From: Mediterraneibacter agrestimuris
Lineage (GTDB): Bacteria; Bacillota; Clostridia; Lachnospirales; Lachnospiraceae
Direction of reading: 5' to 3'
Length of the DNA stretch: 64,000 bases
NCBI RefSeq assembly: GCF_943193195.1
Contig: NZ_CALPDG010000008.1
Span: 1-64,000 of the forward strand
In this document: in pieces, positions 44,406-53,192 of the stretch
Layout: every line of letters begins with the position of its first letter
Position numbering within the stretch: position 1 is the first letter of the stretch
The notes under the pieces: generated by a model
What the model saw: only the letters and a program-made list of their open reading frames with translations
Database searches by the model: none
Told to the model about the DNA's origin: nothing
Program-made: the position numbers and the translations under genes

Positions 44406-45281
44406 GTGGAATTAATTCAAATTCGTTATTTTTTGGAAGTGGCGGAAACAAAACATATGACAAACAGTGCAAAGAATCTGCATATTAGTCAGCCGGCATT
44501 GTCACAGGCGATTCGTCGGCTGGAAGAAGGTCTTGGCGTACCATTGTTCGCTTCAAAGGGGAGAAATATTGTCCTGACAGAGTACGGACAATATCTGCAA
44601 AAGAAGCTGAAACCGATTCTTGAACAGTTAGATAAGATACCGGAGCAGTTGAATATGATGGCAAAATTAGAGAGTGAAACAATACATATGAATGTATTGG
44701 CAGCCTCAAGTCTTGTAATGGAAGCGATTATTGAATATCAGAAAGAACACGAAGAGATTCATTTTCAGATGCAGCAGAATACAGAAAATGAGCTTTATGA
44801 TGTGGCAATTACAACGAAACTGTTTTATCAGGGTGTGAATGAGAAGAACAGCTTTTCTTGTGAGGAAAAGATATATCTTGCCGTGCCGGATAATGAGAAG
44901 TACTGGAATCGTACTTCTGTTTGTCTGGATGAAGTATCCGGGGAGGGATTTATCAGTTTGCAGGGATCCCGGGAATTCCGTTATATTTGTGACCGCTTTT
45001 GCCAGCATGCAGGATTTACTCCGAATATTGTGTTTGAAAGTGATAATCCGGCTGCGGTAAAGAATATGATCGGGGCAAATATGGGCATTGGATTTTGGCC
45101 GGAATTCAGTTGGGGAGAAGTGAAGAACGAGCGGGTCAAACTGTTAGAGATCGAAGAGCCGGTCTGTCAGCGGGATATTATCATCAGTTATAATATGAAT
45201 AAGAAAGATAACCGGAATGTAATCGGGTTTTATGATTTTTTGACAGAGTTCTTTATGAAGAGGAAGCAAATTAGACAGTGA
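44406..45281 (+). CDS. LysR-family transcriptional regulator
   Basis: 291 residues. N-terminal helix-turn-helix (VELIQIRYFLEVAETKHMTN; NLHISQPALSQAIRRLEEGL) and a substrate-binding domain ending KDNRNVIGFYDFLTEFF. GTG 44406 with AGGGAG upstream is the likely start, matching family N-termini. It overlaps the exporter gene's leader and probably controls it. The AT-rich 200-bp gap to the divergent gene at 44204 should hold its operator. Confidence 0.88.
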   Translation: MELIQIRYFLEVAETKHMTNSAKNLHISQPALSQAIRRLEEGLGVPLFASKGRNIVLTEYGQYLQKKLKPILEQLDKIPEQLNMMAKLESETIHMNVLAASSLVMEAIIEYQKEHEEIHFQMQQNTENELYDVAITTKLFYQGVNEKNSFSCEEKIYLAVPDNEKYWNRTSVCLDEVSGEGFISLQGSREFRYICDRFCQHAGFTPNIVFESDNPAAVKNMIGANMGIGFWPEFSWGEVKNERVKLLEIEEPVCQRDIIISYNMNKKDNRNVIGFYDFLTEFFMKRKQIRQ

Positions 45282-45289
45282 GGGAGATT

Positions 45290-46153
45290 ATGAAGACATC
45301 TTATTTGAAATATTTTGTTTCGCTGCTGCTATTTGGACTAAATGGCATTGTAGCAAGCAGAATTCATTTGTCCAGTTCTTATATTGTATTTTTACGGACA
45401 CTGATCGGAAGCATTTTTCTGATAATCGTCTATCTGTTGTCCAGACAAGGGTTTCATTGTATACAGCATAAAAAAGATTTGCTGTATATTGTGATATCTG
45501 GTGTTTCTATGGGAGCAAGCTGGATCTTTCTTTTTGAAGCCTATGACCAGATTGGAGTGAGCATTGCATCTTTGCTGTATTATTGTGCGCCAATACTGGT
45601 AATGGCGCTTTCCCCGGTGTTGTTTGGTGAAAAGCTGACAGGAGTGAAAGTAGCCGGATTTTTTGTGGTACTGGCGGGTGTAGTTTGCGTCAATGGAAAT
45701 GTATTTGGCGGAAGGGGGAATCTGTTTGGTATTTTCTGCGGATTAATGTCTGCGGTATTGTATACTGTTATGGTAATTACCAATAAAAAGTCGGAGTATA
45801 TCAAAGGTATGGGGAATACGGTGATTCAGCTTGTATCCGGGTTTTTGACGGTGGCAGTGATCGTGGGGATTCAGAGTGGATATGAGGTACGGATAGAAAA
45901 TGGAGACTGGCTGTGGATATTGATTCTGGGAATTGTCAATACAGGAATCGGATGCTATTTTTACTTTTCTTCCATTGGAAATCTTCCGGTACAGACAGTG
46001 GCAGTCTGCGGATATCTAGATCCGTTGTCGGCGGTAATTTTTTCTGTGGTGCTGCTGCATGAGAAAATGCTGCCGATACAAGTGTTTGGAGCAGTGCTGA
46101 TATTAGGCGGAGCATTGTTTGCAGAGTGTTATAAGAAAAAGAAAACAGCGTAA
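45290..46153 (+). CDS. EamA/DMT-family exporter
   Basis: 287 residues with ten predicted membrane segments in two EamA halves (first half ASRIHLSSSYIVFLRTLIGS, ALSPVLFGEKLTG; second GYLDPLSAVIFSVVLLHEKM). Members export amino acids or metabolites. ATG 45290 with GAGGGAG upstream. Co-directional with and 8 nt behind a LysR gene, its probable regulator. Confidence 0.88.
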   Translation: MKTSYLKYFVSLLLFGLNGIVASRIHLSSSYIVFLRTLIGSIFLIIVYLLSRQGFHCIQHKKDLLYIVISGVSMGASWIFLFEAYDQIGVSIASLLYYCAPILVMALSPVLFGEKLTGVKVAGFFVVLAGVVCVNGNVFGGRGNLFGIFCGLMSAVLYTVMVITNKKSEYIKGMGNTVIQLVSGFLTVAVIVGIQSGYEVRIENGDWLWILILGIVNTGIGCYFYFSSIGNLPVQTVAVCGYLDPLSAVIFSVVLLHEKMLPIQVFGAVLILGGALFAECYKKKKTA

Positions 46154-46223
46154 CTCCTTTTACAGAGTTACACTGTACCTTACATAAATAACTGTAACTA
46201 TTCAGCCTTTCGGTTTCATAGCC
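46150..46223. repeat. Dispersed repeat end module, copy H, with terminator-like hairpin
   Basis: GTAACTC/GAGTTAC hairpin at 46150-46171 overlaps the exporter stop. Then GTAACTATTCAGCC...GGTTTCATAGCC at 46194-46223 is the inverted form of the right end of copy B. Lies between convergent genes. Confidence 0.6.
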
Positions 46224-46237
46224 ACAAATAGCAGTTA

Positions 46238-47446
46238 CTATTTTGTATAGTTGTCAAAATATCCCTGAATATAGATGATTGGTGTTCCTTTATCTCCGGA
46301 ACCCGATGTCAGGTCAGCCAGAGAACCGAGCAAGTCGGTTAAACGTCTCGGAGTTGTACCCTGAGTTACCATCTGTCCTACAAGGCTGTCAGCCTTCACA
46401 TCTTTCTCATGGATGTAATTTTTGATTGCTTCTTTTAATTCGTCACCGGACAAATCTGCAAAATCATTATCAGCCAGATATTTCAGCTTCACTTCGTTCG
46501 GAGTTCCTTCCAGTCCCTTGGTATAAGCGGGAGATACTACCGGGTCGGCAAGTTCCCAGATCTTTCCAACCGGATCTTTGAACGCGCCGTCTCCATAAAC
46601 CATAACTTCTACATTTTTGCCTGTTTTTTCAACCATGGCATTATGGATCTCATTTACAATTTCATCACACTTAATCGGGAAGAGTTTGACTGTTTCTTCG
46701 GTTGCTTTGTTGGAACCAAGCAGACCGTATGTGTCATTGTAACCGCTGCCATTGATACTCTTTGTCAGAATATCATCCAGGGAATATACCTTTTCTGCAC
46801 CATTTGCCTTGAGGATTCTCTTGGATCTTTCTCGCGTATGAATATCACAGGTAAGAACATTCTTTGTATAAGAAAGAATGGCTTTCGGATTATTTGCGAA
46901 GATAATCTCTACCTCTGCGCCTGCATCCTGAATTACCTGTTTGTAATATTCTACATAATCTACGCCTGTAAATACATGCTTCTCATAACCGAACAGTTCT
47001 CTGTATTTTTCTTCGGTCAGTACGTCAGACCATGGATTTACACCCTTTTCATCCAATAAATCAAGGTCGATCAGATGATTACCCACTTCATCAGACGGGT
47101 AACTTAACATGAGAACGATCTTCTTACATCCCATAGCGATACCCTTCAGGCAGATGGAGAAGCGGTTACGGCTTGTGATCGGGAACATTACGCCGACAGT
47201 ATCGTCACCGAATTTCTCGTGAACGTCCTGCGCGATATCATTGATGTGCGCGTAATTGCCCTGCGCTCTGGCAACAACTGCTTCTGTAATGGCGATAACG
47301 TCTTTGTCGCGGATTTCAAAGTTCTCACTTTCAGAAGCCTTTAATACGCAGTCCACTACGATTTCGGCAAGGTTGTCTCCCTCGCGGATGATCGGTGCGC
47401 GTACGCCGCGGGAAACAGTTCCTACCATGCGGTCTGTATGATTCAT
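46238..47446 (-). CDS. CofE/F420-0:glutamate ligase-family protein
   Basis: 402 residues. N-terminal block RAPIIREGDNLAEIVVDC and DKDVIAITEAVVARAQGNY match the CofE family, whose characterised members add glutamate to coenzyme F420. The protein is much longer than archaeal CofE, and no F420 biosynthesis or F420-dependent gene is visible, so the substrate is probably different. ATG 47446 with CAGGAGGTAC upstream is preferred over 47476. It stands alone. Confidence 0.75.
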   Translation of the reverse strand: MNHTDRMVGTVSRGVRAPIIREGDNLAEIVVDCVLKASESENFEIRDKDVIAITEAVVARAQGNYAHINDIAQDVHEKFGDDTVGVMFPITSRNRFSICLKGIAMGCKKIVLMLSYPSDEVGNHLIDLDLLDEKGVNPWSDVLTEEKYRELFGYEKHVFTGVDYVEYYKQVIQDAGAEVEIIFANNPKAILSYTKNVLTCDIHTRERSKRILKANGAEKVYSLDDILTKSINGSGYNDTYGLLGSNKATEETVKLFPIKCDEIVNEIHNAMVEKTGKNVEVMVYGDGAFKDPVGKIWELADPVVSPAYTKGLEGTPNEVKLKYLADNDFADLSGDELKEAIKNYIHEKDVKADSLVGQMVTQGTTPRRLTDLLGSLADLTSGSGDKGTPIIYIQGYFDNYTK

Positions 47447-47576
47447 ATGTTTGTACCTCCTGTACTGATTCATCACTGTATATATGTGGGAAAAATTCCA
47501 CTCCTATATTTTACGGCGAAATGTACAAAGTTGCAAGGAGAAATTGTACTTCTAAAAGAAAATGTGTAGTAACGTA

Positions 47577-47695
47577 ACGGTGGTTGGTTCATACGGCGCC
47601 TTGCACTGTGCTGGATGCTGTTACTGGAGCACCTGTAGGGTGTGAACAATAACTAGTACCGGTGGTTCAGTTTTCAACTGAACTGTAATGAAATT
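47577..47695. repeat. Second dispersed repeat family, copy I
   Basis: GGTTCATACGGCGCCTTGCA (47592-47611) resembles the module at 3750 and, inverted, 18896. A later GGTGTGAACAATAAC is a near inverted partner. It closes with the hairpin TTCAGTTTTCAACTGAA, a likely terminator for vanZ. Exact borders uncertain. Confidence 0.5.
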
Positions 47696-47696
47696 G

Positions 47697-48314
47697 TTAC
47701 GGCTGGGTTATCGTAAGCATCCATCTCCAGTTATAGAGGAAGAACTGTCCGGCAAGAGAGAGAAGCAAATAGGCCGCTGCATCCAGATTGCCGAAGCTTT
47801 TGTTTCTGTTACCATATCGCAATTTGAACAGCCGTGAGAAACACAGCCAGATACCCCAGCCGATCACAGCGCCCAGCGTATTCATGATCAAGTCGTCTAC
47901 ATCAGAGACACGCCGGTTGCATAACTGGCACAATTCAATTCCAAGAGAGAAAAGCAGTCCTGTAAATGCTGTTCTGATAAGGCTTTTATATTCTTCCCAG
48001 AGAAGCGGGAGCAAAAAGCCAAGAGGCATAAACATAATAATATTTAGAACTAAGCTGATCGTAATACCATCTGCAAAGGGGATCAGATTGACTTCTTTTT
48101 CGAGGGTCATGCCCGGATACATGCCAATTTCCCATATAGTTCCGATTCCGGTAGTTTCCAGAACAAGATAGACATAATATAGGAAGATGAAGACCCATAA
48201 TATATGTATTCCCGATGCTTTTTGGTGAAATCCAAAGCGTTGTATCGACATATACAACATACACGGGATAAAAATACAGGATAGCGGATAAAGTGTGTAG
48301 ATCAGATTAGACAT
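47697..48314 (-). CDS. VanZ-family membrane protein
   Basis: 205 residues, about five membrane segments, with the VanZ pattern NLIPFADGI, FMPLGFLLPLL, SLGIELCQLCNRRVSDVDDL and NTLGAVIGWG. VanZ proteins are linked to low-level teicoplanin resistance, but most homologues have no known role. No vancomycin cluster is nearby. AAAGGAGAATTCCC precedes the ATG. Confidence 0.85.
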   Translation of the reverse strand: MSNLIYTLYPLSCIFIPCMLYMSIQRFGFHQKASGIHILWVFIFLYYVYLVLETTGIGTIWEIGMYPGMTLEKEVNLIPFADGITISLVLNIIMFMPLGFLLPLLWEEYKSLIRTAFTGLLFSLGIELCQLCNRRVSDVDDLIMNTLGAVIGWGIWLCFSRLFKLRYGNRNKSFGNLDAAAYLLLSLAGQFFLYNWRWMLTITQP

Positions 48315-48558
48315 GGGAATTCTCCTTTCAGTAAATGCCAGTGATAATATCAGCCTGACGGTTTATGTGTATTCTGACAGATGAAAATGAAGATTTGGGG
48401 AGAAAGAATCTTAAGGTTTTATGAAAATCCGTTACTGATCCTTTTGTAATTTAAAATCATTGAAGGCTAAGTTAAATTATAGTAGAATAAGTATGAATAT
48501 ACATCATATAAAGCACTAATGACTAAATTGAGAAACAATGAGGTAATTGGAGGGTTAA

Positions 48559-50072
48559 ATGATTACAGGTGAATTGAAAAATAAAATTGATAGTTTATGG
48601 GATATTTTCGCTTCTGGAGGCTTGGTAAACCCACTTGAAGTAATTGAGCAGATTACTTATCTGATGTTTATTCATGATTTGGATGATTCGGATAATACAA
48701 GAGCAAAAGAAAGTGCAATACTTGGACTTCCATATCAGAGTATTTTTTCGGATGAAGTAAAGATTGGAGAAAGAACGATAGGTGGTTCACAGCTTAAGTG
48801 GTCTGTTTTTCATGATTTTCCTGCCGATAGAATGTATTCTATAATACAGGAATGGGTATTCCCATTTATAAAAACATTACATAGTGATAAGAATAGTGCT
48901 TATTCAAAATATATGGATGATGCAATTTTTAAATTGCCAACGCCGCTTGTTGTATCAAAAGTAGTAGATTCATTAGATGAAATATACAAGAGGATGAATG
49001 AAATTCAGACTGCGGATGTACGAGGAGATGTGTATGAGTACCTTTTGTCAAAGATTGCACAGTCTGGACGTAATGGACAGTTTAGAACTCCAAGACACAT
49101 TATTCGTATGATGGTAGAAATGATGGATCCCTCAAGTGATGAGGTGATTTGTGATCCGGCTTGTGGAACATCGGGATTCTTGGTTGCAGCAGGAGAATAC
49201 TTGAAAGAAAAAAAGAAAGAAGAAATTTTTTTTGATAAGCAAAAGAAAGAACATTATATGAATCACATGTTTCATGGATATGATATGGATAGAACAATGC
49301 TTCGTATTGGAGCAATGAACATGATGACTCATGGAATTGACAATCCATTTATTGAATATAGAGATAGCTTGTCTGATCAGAATCCAGATAAGGATAAGTA
49401 TTCATTAGTACTTGCAAATCCACCATTTAAGGGAAGTCTTGATGCAGAGTCGGTATCAGGAGATTTGCTTAAAGTTTGCAAGACAAAGAAGACAGAATTA
49501 TTATTTCTGGCGCTATTTCTCCGTATGTTAAAGATAGGGGGGAGATGTGCCTGCATCGTTCCGGATGGTGTACTGTTTGGTTCATCAAAGGCACACAAAG
49601 ACATCAGAAGAGAACTTGTTGAGAATCAAAGATTAGAAGCGGTTATTTCTATGCCTTCCGGAGTGTTTAAGCCGTATGCAGGAGTATCAACAGCTATTCT
49701 TGTATTCACAAAAACGGAACATGGCGGAACGGATCATGTATGGTTTTATGATATGACGGCAGATGGTTTTAGCTTAGATGATAAACGAACTCCAATTGCA
49801 GAAAATGATATTCCGGATATTATTGAAAGATTCAAGAATTTAGATAAGGAAACAGAAAGAAAACAGAAAGAAAACGTACAGATAAATCATTTATCGTTCC
49901 GAAACAGGATATCGTTGACAACGGCTATGATCTTAGTATTAATAAATACAAAGAGATTGAGTATGTAGCTATTGAATATCCGCCAACATCTGAAATTATG
50001 GCTAATATTCGTGAGATTGAAATGGAGATTGGTAAGGAAATGGATGAGCTGGAAAGTCTGTTAAAGTTATAG
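48559..50072 (+). pseudogene. hsdM: Type I restriction-modification methyltransferase, frameshifted by an 11-bp duplication
   Basis: N-terminal helical domain, then SAM motif DPACGTSGFLVAAGEY and catalytic LANPPFKGSLD for N6-adenine methylation. The frame is normal to residue ~431, then shifts inside two tandem copies of ACAGAAAGAAA (49852-49873) and ends early at 49968 with a non-homologous tail. Removing one copy restores ...KRTDKSFIVPKQDIVDNGYD... and a 500-residue protein ending at 50072. So the gene is off, or makes a protein with an altered C-terminus (469 residues) missing about 58 family residues. The duplication may be reversible. First gene of the R-M island; TGGAGGG precedes the ATG. 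Confidence 0.9.
49852..49873 (+). repeat. 11-bp tandem duplication inside hsdM
   Basis: ACAGAAAGAAA occurs twice in tandem at 49852-49862 and 49863-49873, followed by AC of a third unit. Eleven is not a multiple of three, so gain or loss of one unit switches the reading frame. Confidence 0.92.
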
Positions 50073-50084
50073 TGGAAGGATAAA

Positions 50085-50171
50085 ATGACAGTACAGGAAC
50101 AGTTAATAGATAAAGCGAAGGAAGCATTTGTATTAGCGATTGAAATATATAGCAAATTATTGATTTTCTGA
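50085..50171 (+). pseudogene. 5' remnant of a DUF3644-like gene
   Basis: 28 codons, MTVQEQLIDKAKEAFVLAIE..., like the start of DUF3644 proteins that often sit in type I R-M loci. After IYSK the frame hits unrelated sequence and a stop. AGTGGAAGGA precedes the ATG, 12 nt after the hsdM end, so it was co-transcribed. The break marks the left limit of inserted DNA. Confidence 0.5.
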
Positions 50172-50353
50172 CAATGCTTTTCCATAAATTGATGTAACTT
50201 CTCAAACTCTTGTATTTACTGGTGTTCTGCAAGATTTTGAAAAACAGTAAAGTGGTGTATTGTATCATAAAATGGTATAGTTTGATATGAAAATGGTATA
50301 GTAAATCGGAAAGAATTATTAAATTTGATAGCAAAATTATAAGAGTGTCAGAT

Positions 50354-50382
50354 TTGACATTTGAATAGGTATTTGTTAGAAT
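50354..50382 (+). promoter_or_regulatory. Strong promoter of the antitoxin antisense RNA
   Basis: TTGACA, a 17-nt spacer and TAGAAT. It faces the toxin gene tail to tail, and the predicted start near 50389 gives an RNA of about 95 nt ending at the terminator below. Confidence 0.75.
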
Positions 50383-50388
50383 AAGAAT

Positions 50389-50482
50389 ATAAAAAGGCAC
50401 TACTGATAGTTGGTTAGTCCAAATTATTTAATTACTCAAAAGAGTAACCGCATTCCTTGGGCGAGGGGCGGTTACTTTTTTG
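50389..50482 (+). ncRNA. Predicted antisense RNA antitoxin of a type I system
   Basis: Begins after the promoter at 50354 and ends with the terminator GTAACCGC (50444-50451)/GCGGTTAC (50468-50475) plus a seven-T run. The terminator overlaps the 3' end of the toxin message, the arrangement of TxpA/RatA-like pairs. No reading frame of note. Confidence 0.6.
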
Positions 50483-50564
50483 ATTGATTTATATACGCAA
50501 TCAAAATCGTTACAACAATACTAAGTATCATTAGTACGATGGAGCGCATTTCAAAATCACTCAT
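50472..50564 (-). CDS. Small holin-like type I toxin peptide
   Basis: 30 residues: MSDFEMRSIV, a hydrophobic helix (LMILSIVVTILIAYI) and a polar NQSKK tail. This is the pattern of the putative holin-like toxin family, which inserts in the membrane. GGAAAGGAGGG lies upstream of the ATG at a 9-nt spacing. Its 3' end overlaps the antisense RNA terminator. Too short for ordinary gene calling. Confidence 0.75.
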   Translation of the reverse strand: MSDFEMRSIVLMILSIVVTILIAYINQSKK

Positions 50565-50993
50565 AAGTCAAGCCCTCCTTTCCCAGATTTCCTGCAAGCA
50601 GGAGTTCTATGTAATCAGAGGGTTCAGTCTCTCTGCTGAAGGGCTATCCTTTCTGTTGCAAACAAAAATATGTAGGCAGTCAAAGTTCCTGCCCTCGTTC
50701 TGACGTACCAAACGGCAGGTAGAGGGCAGGGCAACGGCAACGCCGTTGCAGATAAGGCGGTTTGATAAATTTGGAAGAAAGAAGCGGAAGTTTTCTTCCA
50801 GAGGGGCTGTCCTGAAAACGTAAACTCCCGGAAAACCAATAACAAGCATTACAATAAAGAGGCAGTATGATCGGCATGGTAATACATTCAAGATGCATAT
50901 TCAGAAAAGAAAATGTTTTTGATGTAATTTGAGGCATTTTATGTTACAATTCGTATTAAATGTATATATGAGATTCTATTAGGAGGAATGACT
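50565..50993. other. Leader of toxin gene and upstream region of the EIIC fusion
   Basis: About 430 bp. It includes the probable minus-strand toxin leader, paired arms CTGCCCTC/GAGGGCAG near 50690-50730 and CGGCAACGCCGTTG, and GGGGCTGTCCTG at 50803-50814, which recurs at 62816-62827. AGGAGG at 50981-50986 serves the next gene. No other gene recognised. Confidence 0.45.
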
Positions 50994-53192
50994 ATGGAAA
51001 GCATCTTGCAGGCAGCCGACAGGCTATTCCAAAACCGTTATATCATCTCTATAAAAAAAGCGTTTATCATCACGTTGCCAATAATCATCCTGGGATCTAT
51101 AGCATCGCTGATCAATAATATGCCCATTGACATAGTGCAGACAGGTCTGTCTACTCCAGCTGGACAGGTGATCCGAGTGGTAAATGGCGCAATCTGGCTG
51201 GGCAGCACAGCTATCATGGCGATTTTGATGGCATGGACTTTGGGCTATTATCTCGGTAATACCTATAAACTTAACGGTACGCTCTCGGCCCTCACAAGCG
51301 TATCTGCCTATCTGGCCATTTGCGTCAGAACTTCGGATGGCTGCATCTCGCTGAGCCAATTGGGTTCCAGTGGGCTTTTCGGGGCTATTTTAATCGCGAT
51401 TATGGCCACCGAGCTGTACCATGCATTTTCCAATCTTAAAATCAATATTTCGGAGGATACGGCGGAGGAGGTGCGGCAAATGTTTGCGGCTCTTTTCCCC
51501 GTCATGCTGTCTGTTTTCTGCATTGCCTTCACAAACGGCATCATATTGACGACCTCCGGCAAAGGGGTTGACGAGTGGATTTATACGGCCCTGTCGCTTC
51601 TTTTTTCGGCGGCCGATGGAGGAGGACTTTCCGGTACCTTGTTACTGGTATTCGGCATTCATATTTTCTGGTTCTTCGGTATTCATGGCGGAAATGTGAT
51701 GGACAGCATCATGGTTAGTGCCTTCGGCGAGAATCTCATCCATAATACCAGCCAATATGCCTTGAATCACGATGCTTTTGACAAGCAGCTTGACATTATC
51801 AGTAAGGGCTTTCTGGATACTTTTGTATTTATGGGGGGAGCGGGCACATCGCTGTGCATCATCATCGCGGTGTTGATTATTGCCAGGAGTCGGTATATGC
51901 GCAGCATCGCCAAAATGGGCGGTGTATTCGCACTCTTCAACATGAATGAAATTGTGTTGTTCGGCTTTCCTATAATCCTGAACCCCATTTTGCTGATCCC
52001 TTTTTTGCTCACGCCGCTCACGATAACGCTGGTTTCATGGAGTGTGATGTCTCTCGGTTTGGTTGCCCGGGTTGTAACCGAAGTGCATTGGGCGATGCCG
52101 CCCTTGATCAGCGGTTATCTGGCAACCGGCGGACACCTGTCTGGCAGCGTCCTCCAGGTCATCAATATTGCTGCAGGCATTCTGATTTATCTGCCGTTTA
52201 TTCGCTTAATGGACAGGCGGGCGGTGCAAAAAGAAGCCCTGAAGGACGACAATACCGCTCTGCTAAAAAATACACTGAATACAGTGATTGAGAAAATCAA
52301 TAACTCCACGGGTGAGGTCAATGGGGAGATTACGGATTTTTCAATCGTCCTGGAAAGCGTCATCAGAGATTTGAATGTGCTCTCTGCTCAGATGCAACAA
52401 CAGATGCAATTGATGCATACCTGTGACGAATATACGCGGATCATTGATACTTCGGTGGGCAACACAGATAACAGTATAAAAATTGTCTTGCAGAATATGG
52501 AAAAAACAAGTGGTCTGTCCATGGAAGGCGCACAGAGCATGCATCAAACGATGCAAAAGATGGAGGAAACTTTCCTCTCCACACAAAAAAATAATGAACT
52601 GGCCAGCCAGCTTAATCTGCACTGTGAGCAGATTGAGGGAATGTTAAAAAGTATTAAGGATATATCCTTGCAAACGACTACTCTTTCACACAATGCTTCC
52701 ATTGAGGTGACGCACGCCGGTGTTCATGGCAAAGAGTTTTCCGTGGTGGCCGCCAATATAAAAGATTTGTCGGAAGCAACAACGAAGGTCGTTTCCGATA
52801 TTGAGGGTCTGTTACAGGGGATGAAGGCGGATACATCTGATATGATTGAGCGATCTGAAGTCAGTTTGAGGCAGGTAGAAACCGGACTACAGAAGGTGAT
52901 TGACGCCAACCAGCTGTTTGGTGAAATTGTACAGAATATTCACAATATTCAAGTACAGTGTCATGCGGTTCTTAAGCACAGCGGAGAAGTGATCGGCAAA
53001 TTGCAACAAATCAATGAACAAATCCGGACGACCAGCCATTTCTTTGCAGAAACGGCATCTCATACGTCCAAGGTGGCTGAACAGGTTCGCAATAGGTCGG
53101 ATGAGTCCAAAGAAATGGTGCATAAGCTGCGGAAGCTGAATATGGAAACAAGCCTTATGACAGAGAATGCGCTTGAGAACCTTGAAAGTTAG
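50994..53192 (+). CDS. PTS EIIC domain fused to a chemotaxis-receptor signalling domain
   Basis: 732 residues. Residues ~1-420 are a cellobiose/lactose-type PTS EIIC: FIITLPIIILGSIASLINN, FGIHIFWFFGIHGGNVMDS, FNMNEIVLFGFPIILNP and WAMPPLISGYLATGG, with about nine or ten membrane segments. Residues ~430-732 are coiled coil with an MCP-type hairpin tip, ISLQTTTLSHNASIEV...GVHGKEFSVVAANIKDLSEA, matching the receptor consensus but with substitutions. So a sugar permease seems to be wired to CheA/CheW-like or other coiled-coil signalling. No EIIA/EIIB genes adjoin. Higher GC than the surrounding island suggests separate origin. ATG 50994 is chosen for spacing from AGGAGG. Confidence 0.85.
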   Translation: MESILQAADRLFQNRYIISIKKAFIITLPIIILGSIASLINNMPIDIVQTGLSTPAGQVIRVVNGAIWLGSTAIMAILMAWTLGYYLGNTYKLNGTLSALTSVSAYLAICVRTSDGCISLSQLGSSGLFGAILIAIMATELYHAFSNLKINISEDTAEEVRQMFAALFPVMLSVFCIAFTNGIILTTSGKGVDEWIYTALSLLFSAADGGGLSGTLLLVFGIHIFWFFGIHGGNVMDSIMVSAFGENLIHNTSQYALNHDAFDKQLDIISKGFLDTFVFMGGAGTSLCIIIAVLIIARSRYMRSIAKMGGVFALFNMNEIVLFGFPIILNPILLIPFLLTPLTITLVSWSVMSLGLVARVVTEVHWAMPPLISGYLATGGHLSGSVLQVINIAAGILIYLPFIRLMDRRAVQKEALKDDNTALLKNTLNTVIEKINNSTGEVNGEITDFSIVLESVIRDLNVLSAQMQQQMQLMHTCDEYTRIIDTSVGNTDNSIKIVLQNMEKTSGLSMEGAQSMHQTMQKMEETFLSTQKNNELASQLNLHCEQIEGMLKSIKDISLQTTTLSHNASIEVTHAGVHGKEFSVVAANIKDLSEATTKVVSDIEGLLQGMKADTSDMIERSEVSLRQVETGLQKVIDANQLFGEIVQNIHNIQVQCHAVLKHSGEVIGKLQQINEQIRTTSHFFAETASHTSKVAEQVRNRSDESKEMVHKLRKLNMETSLMTENALENLES

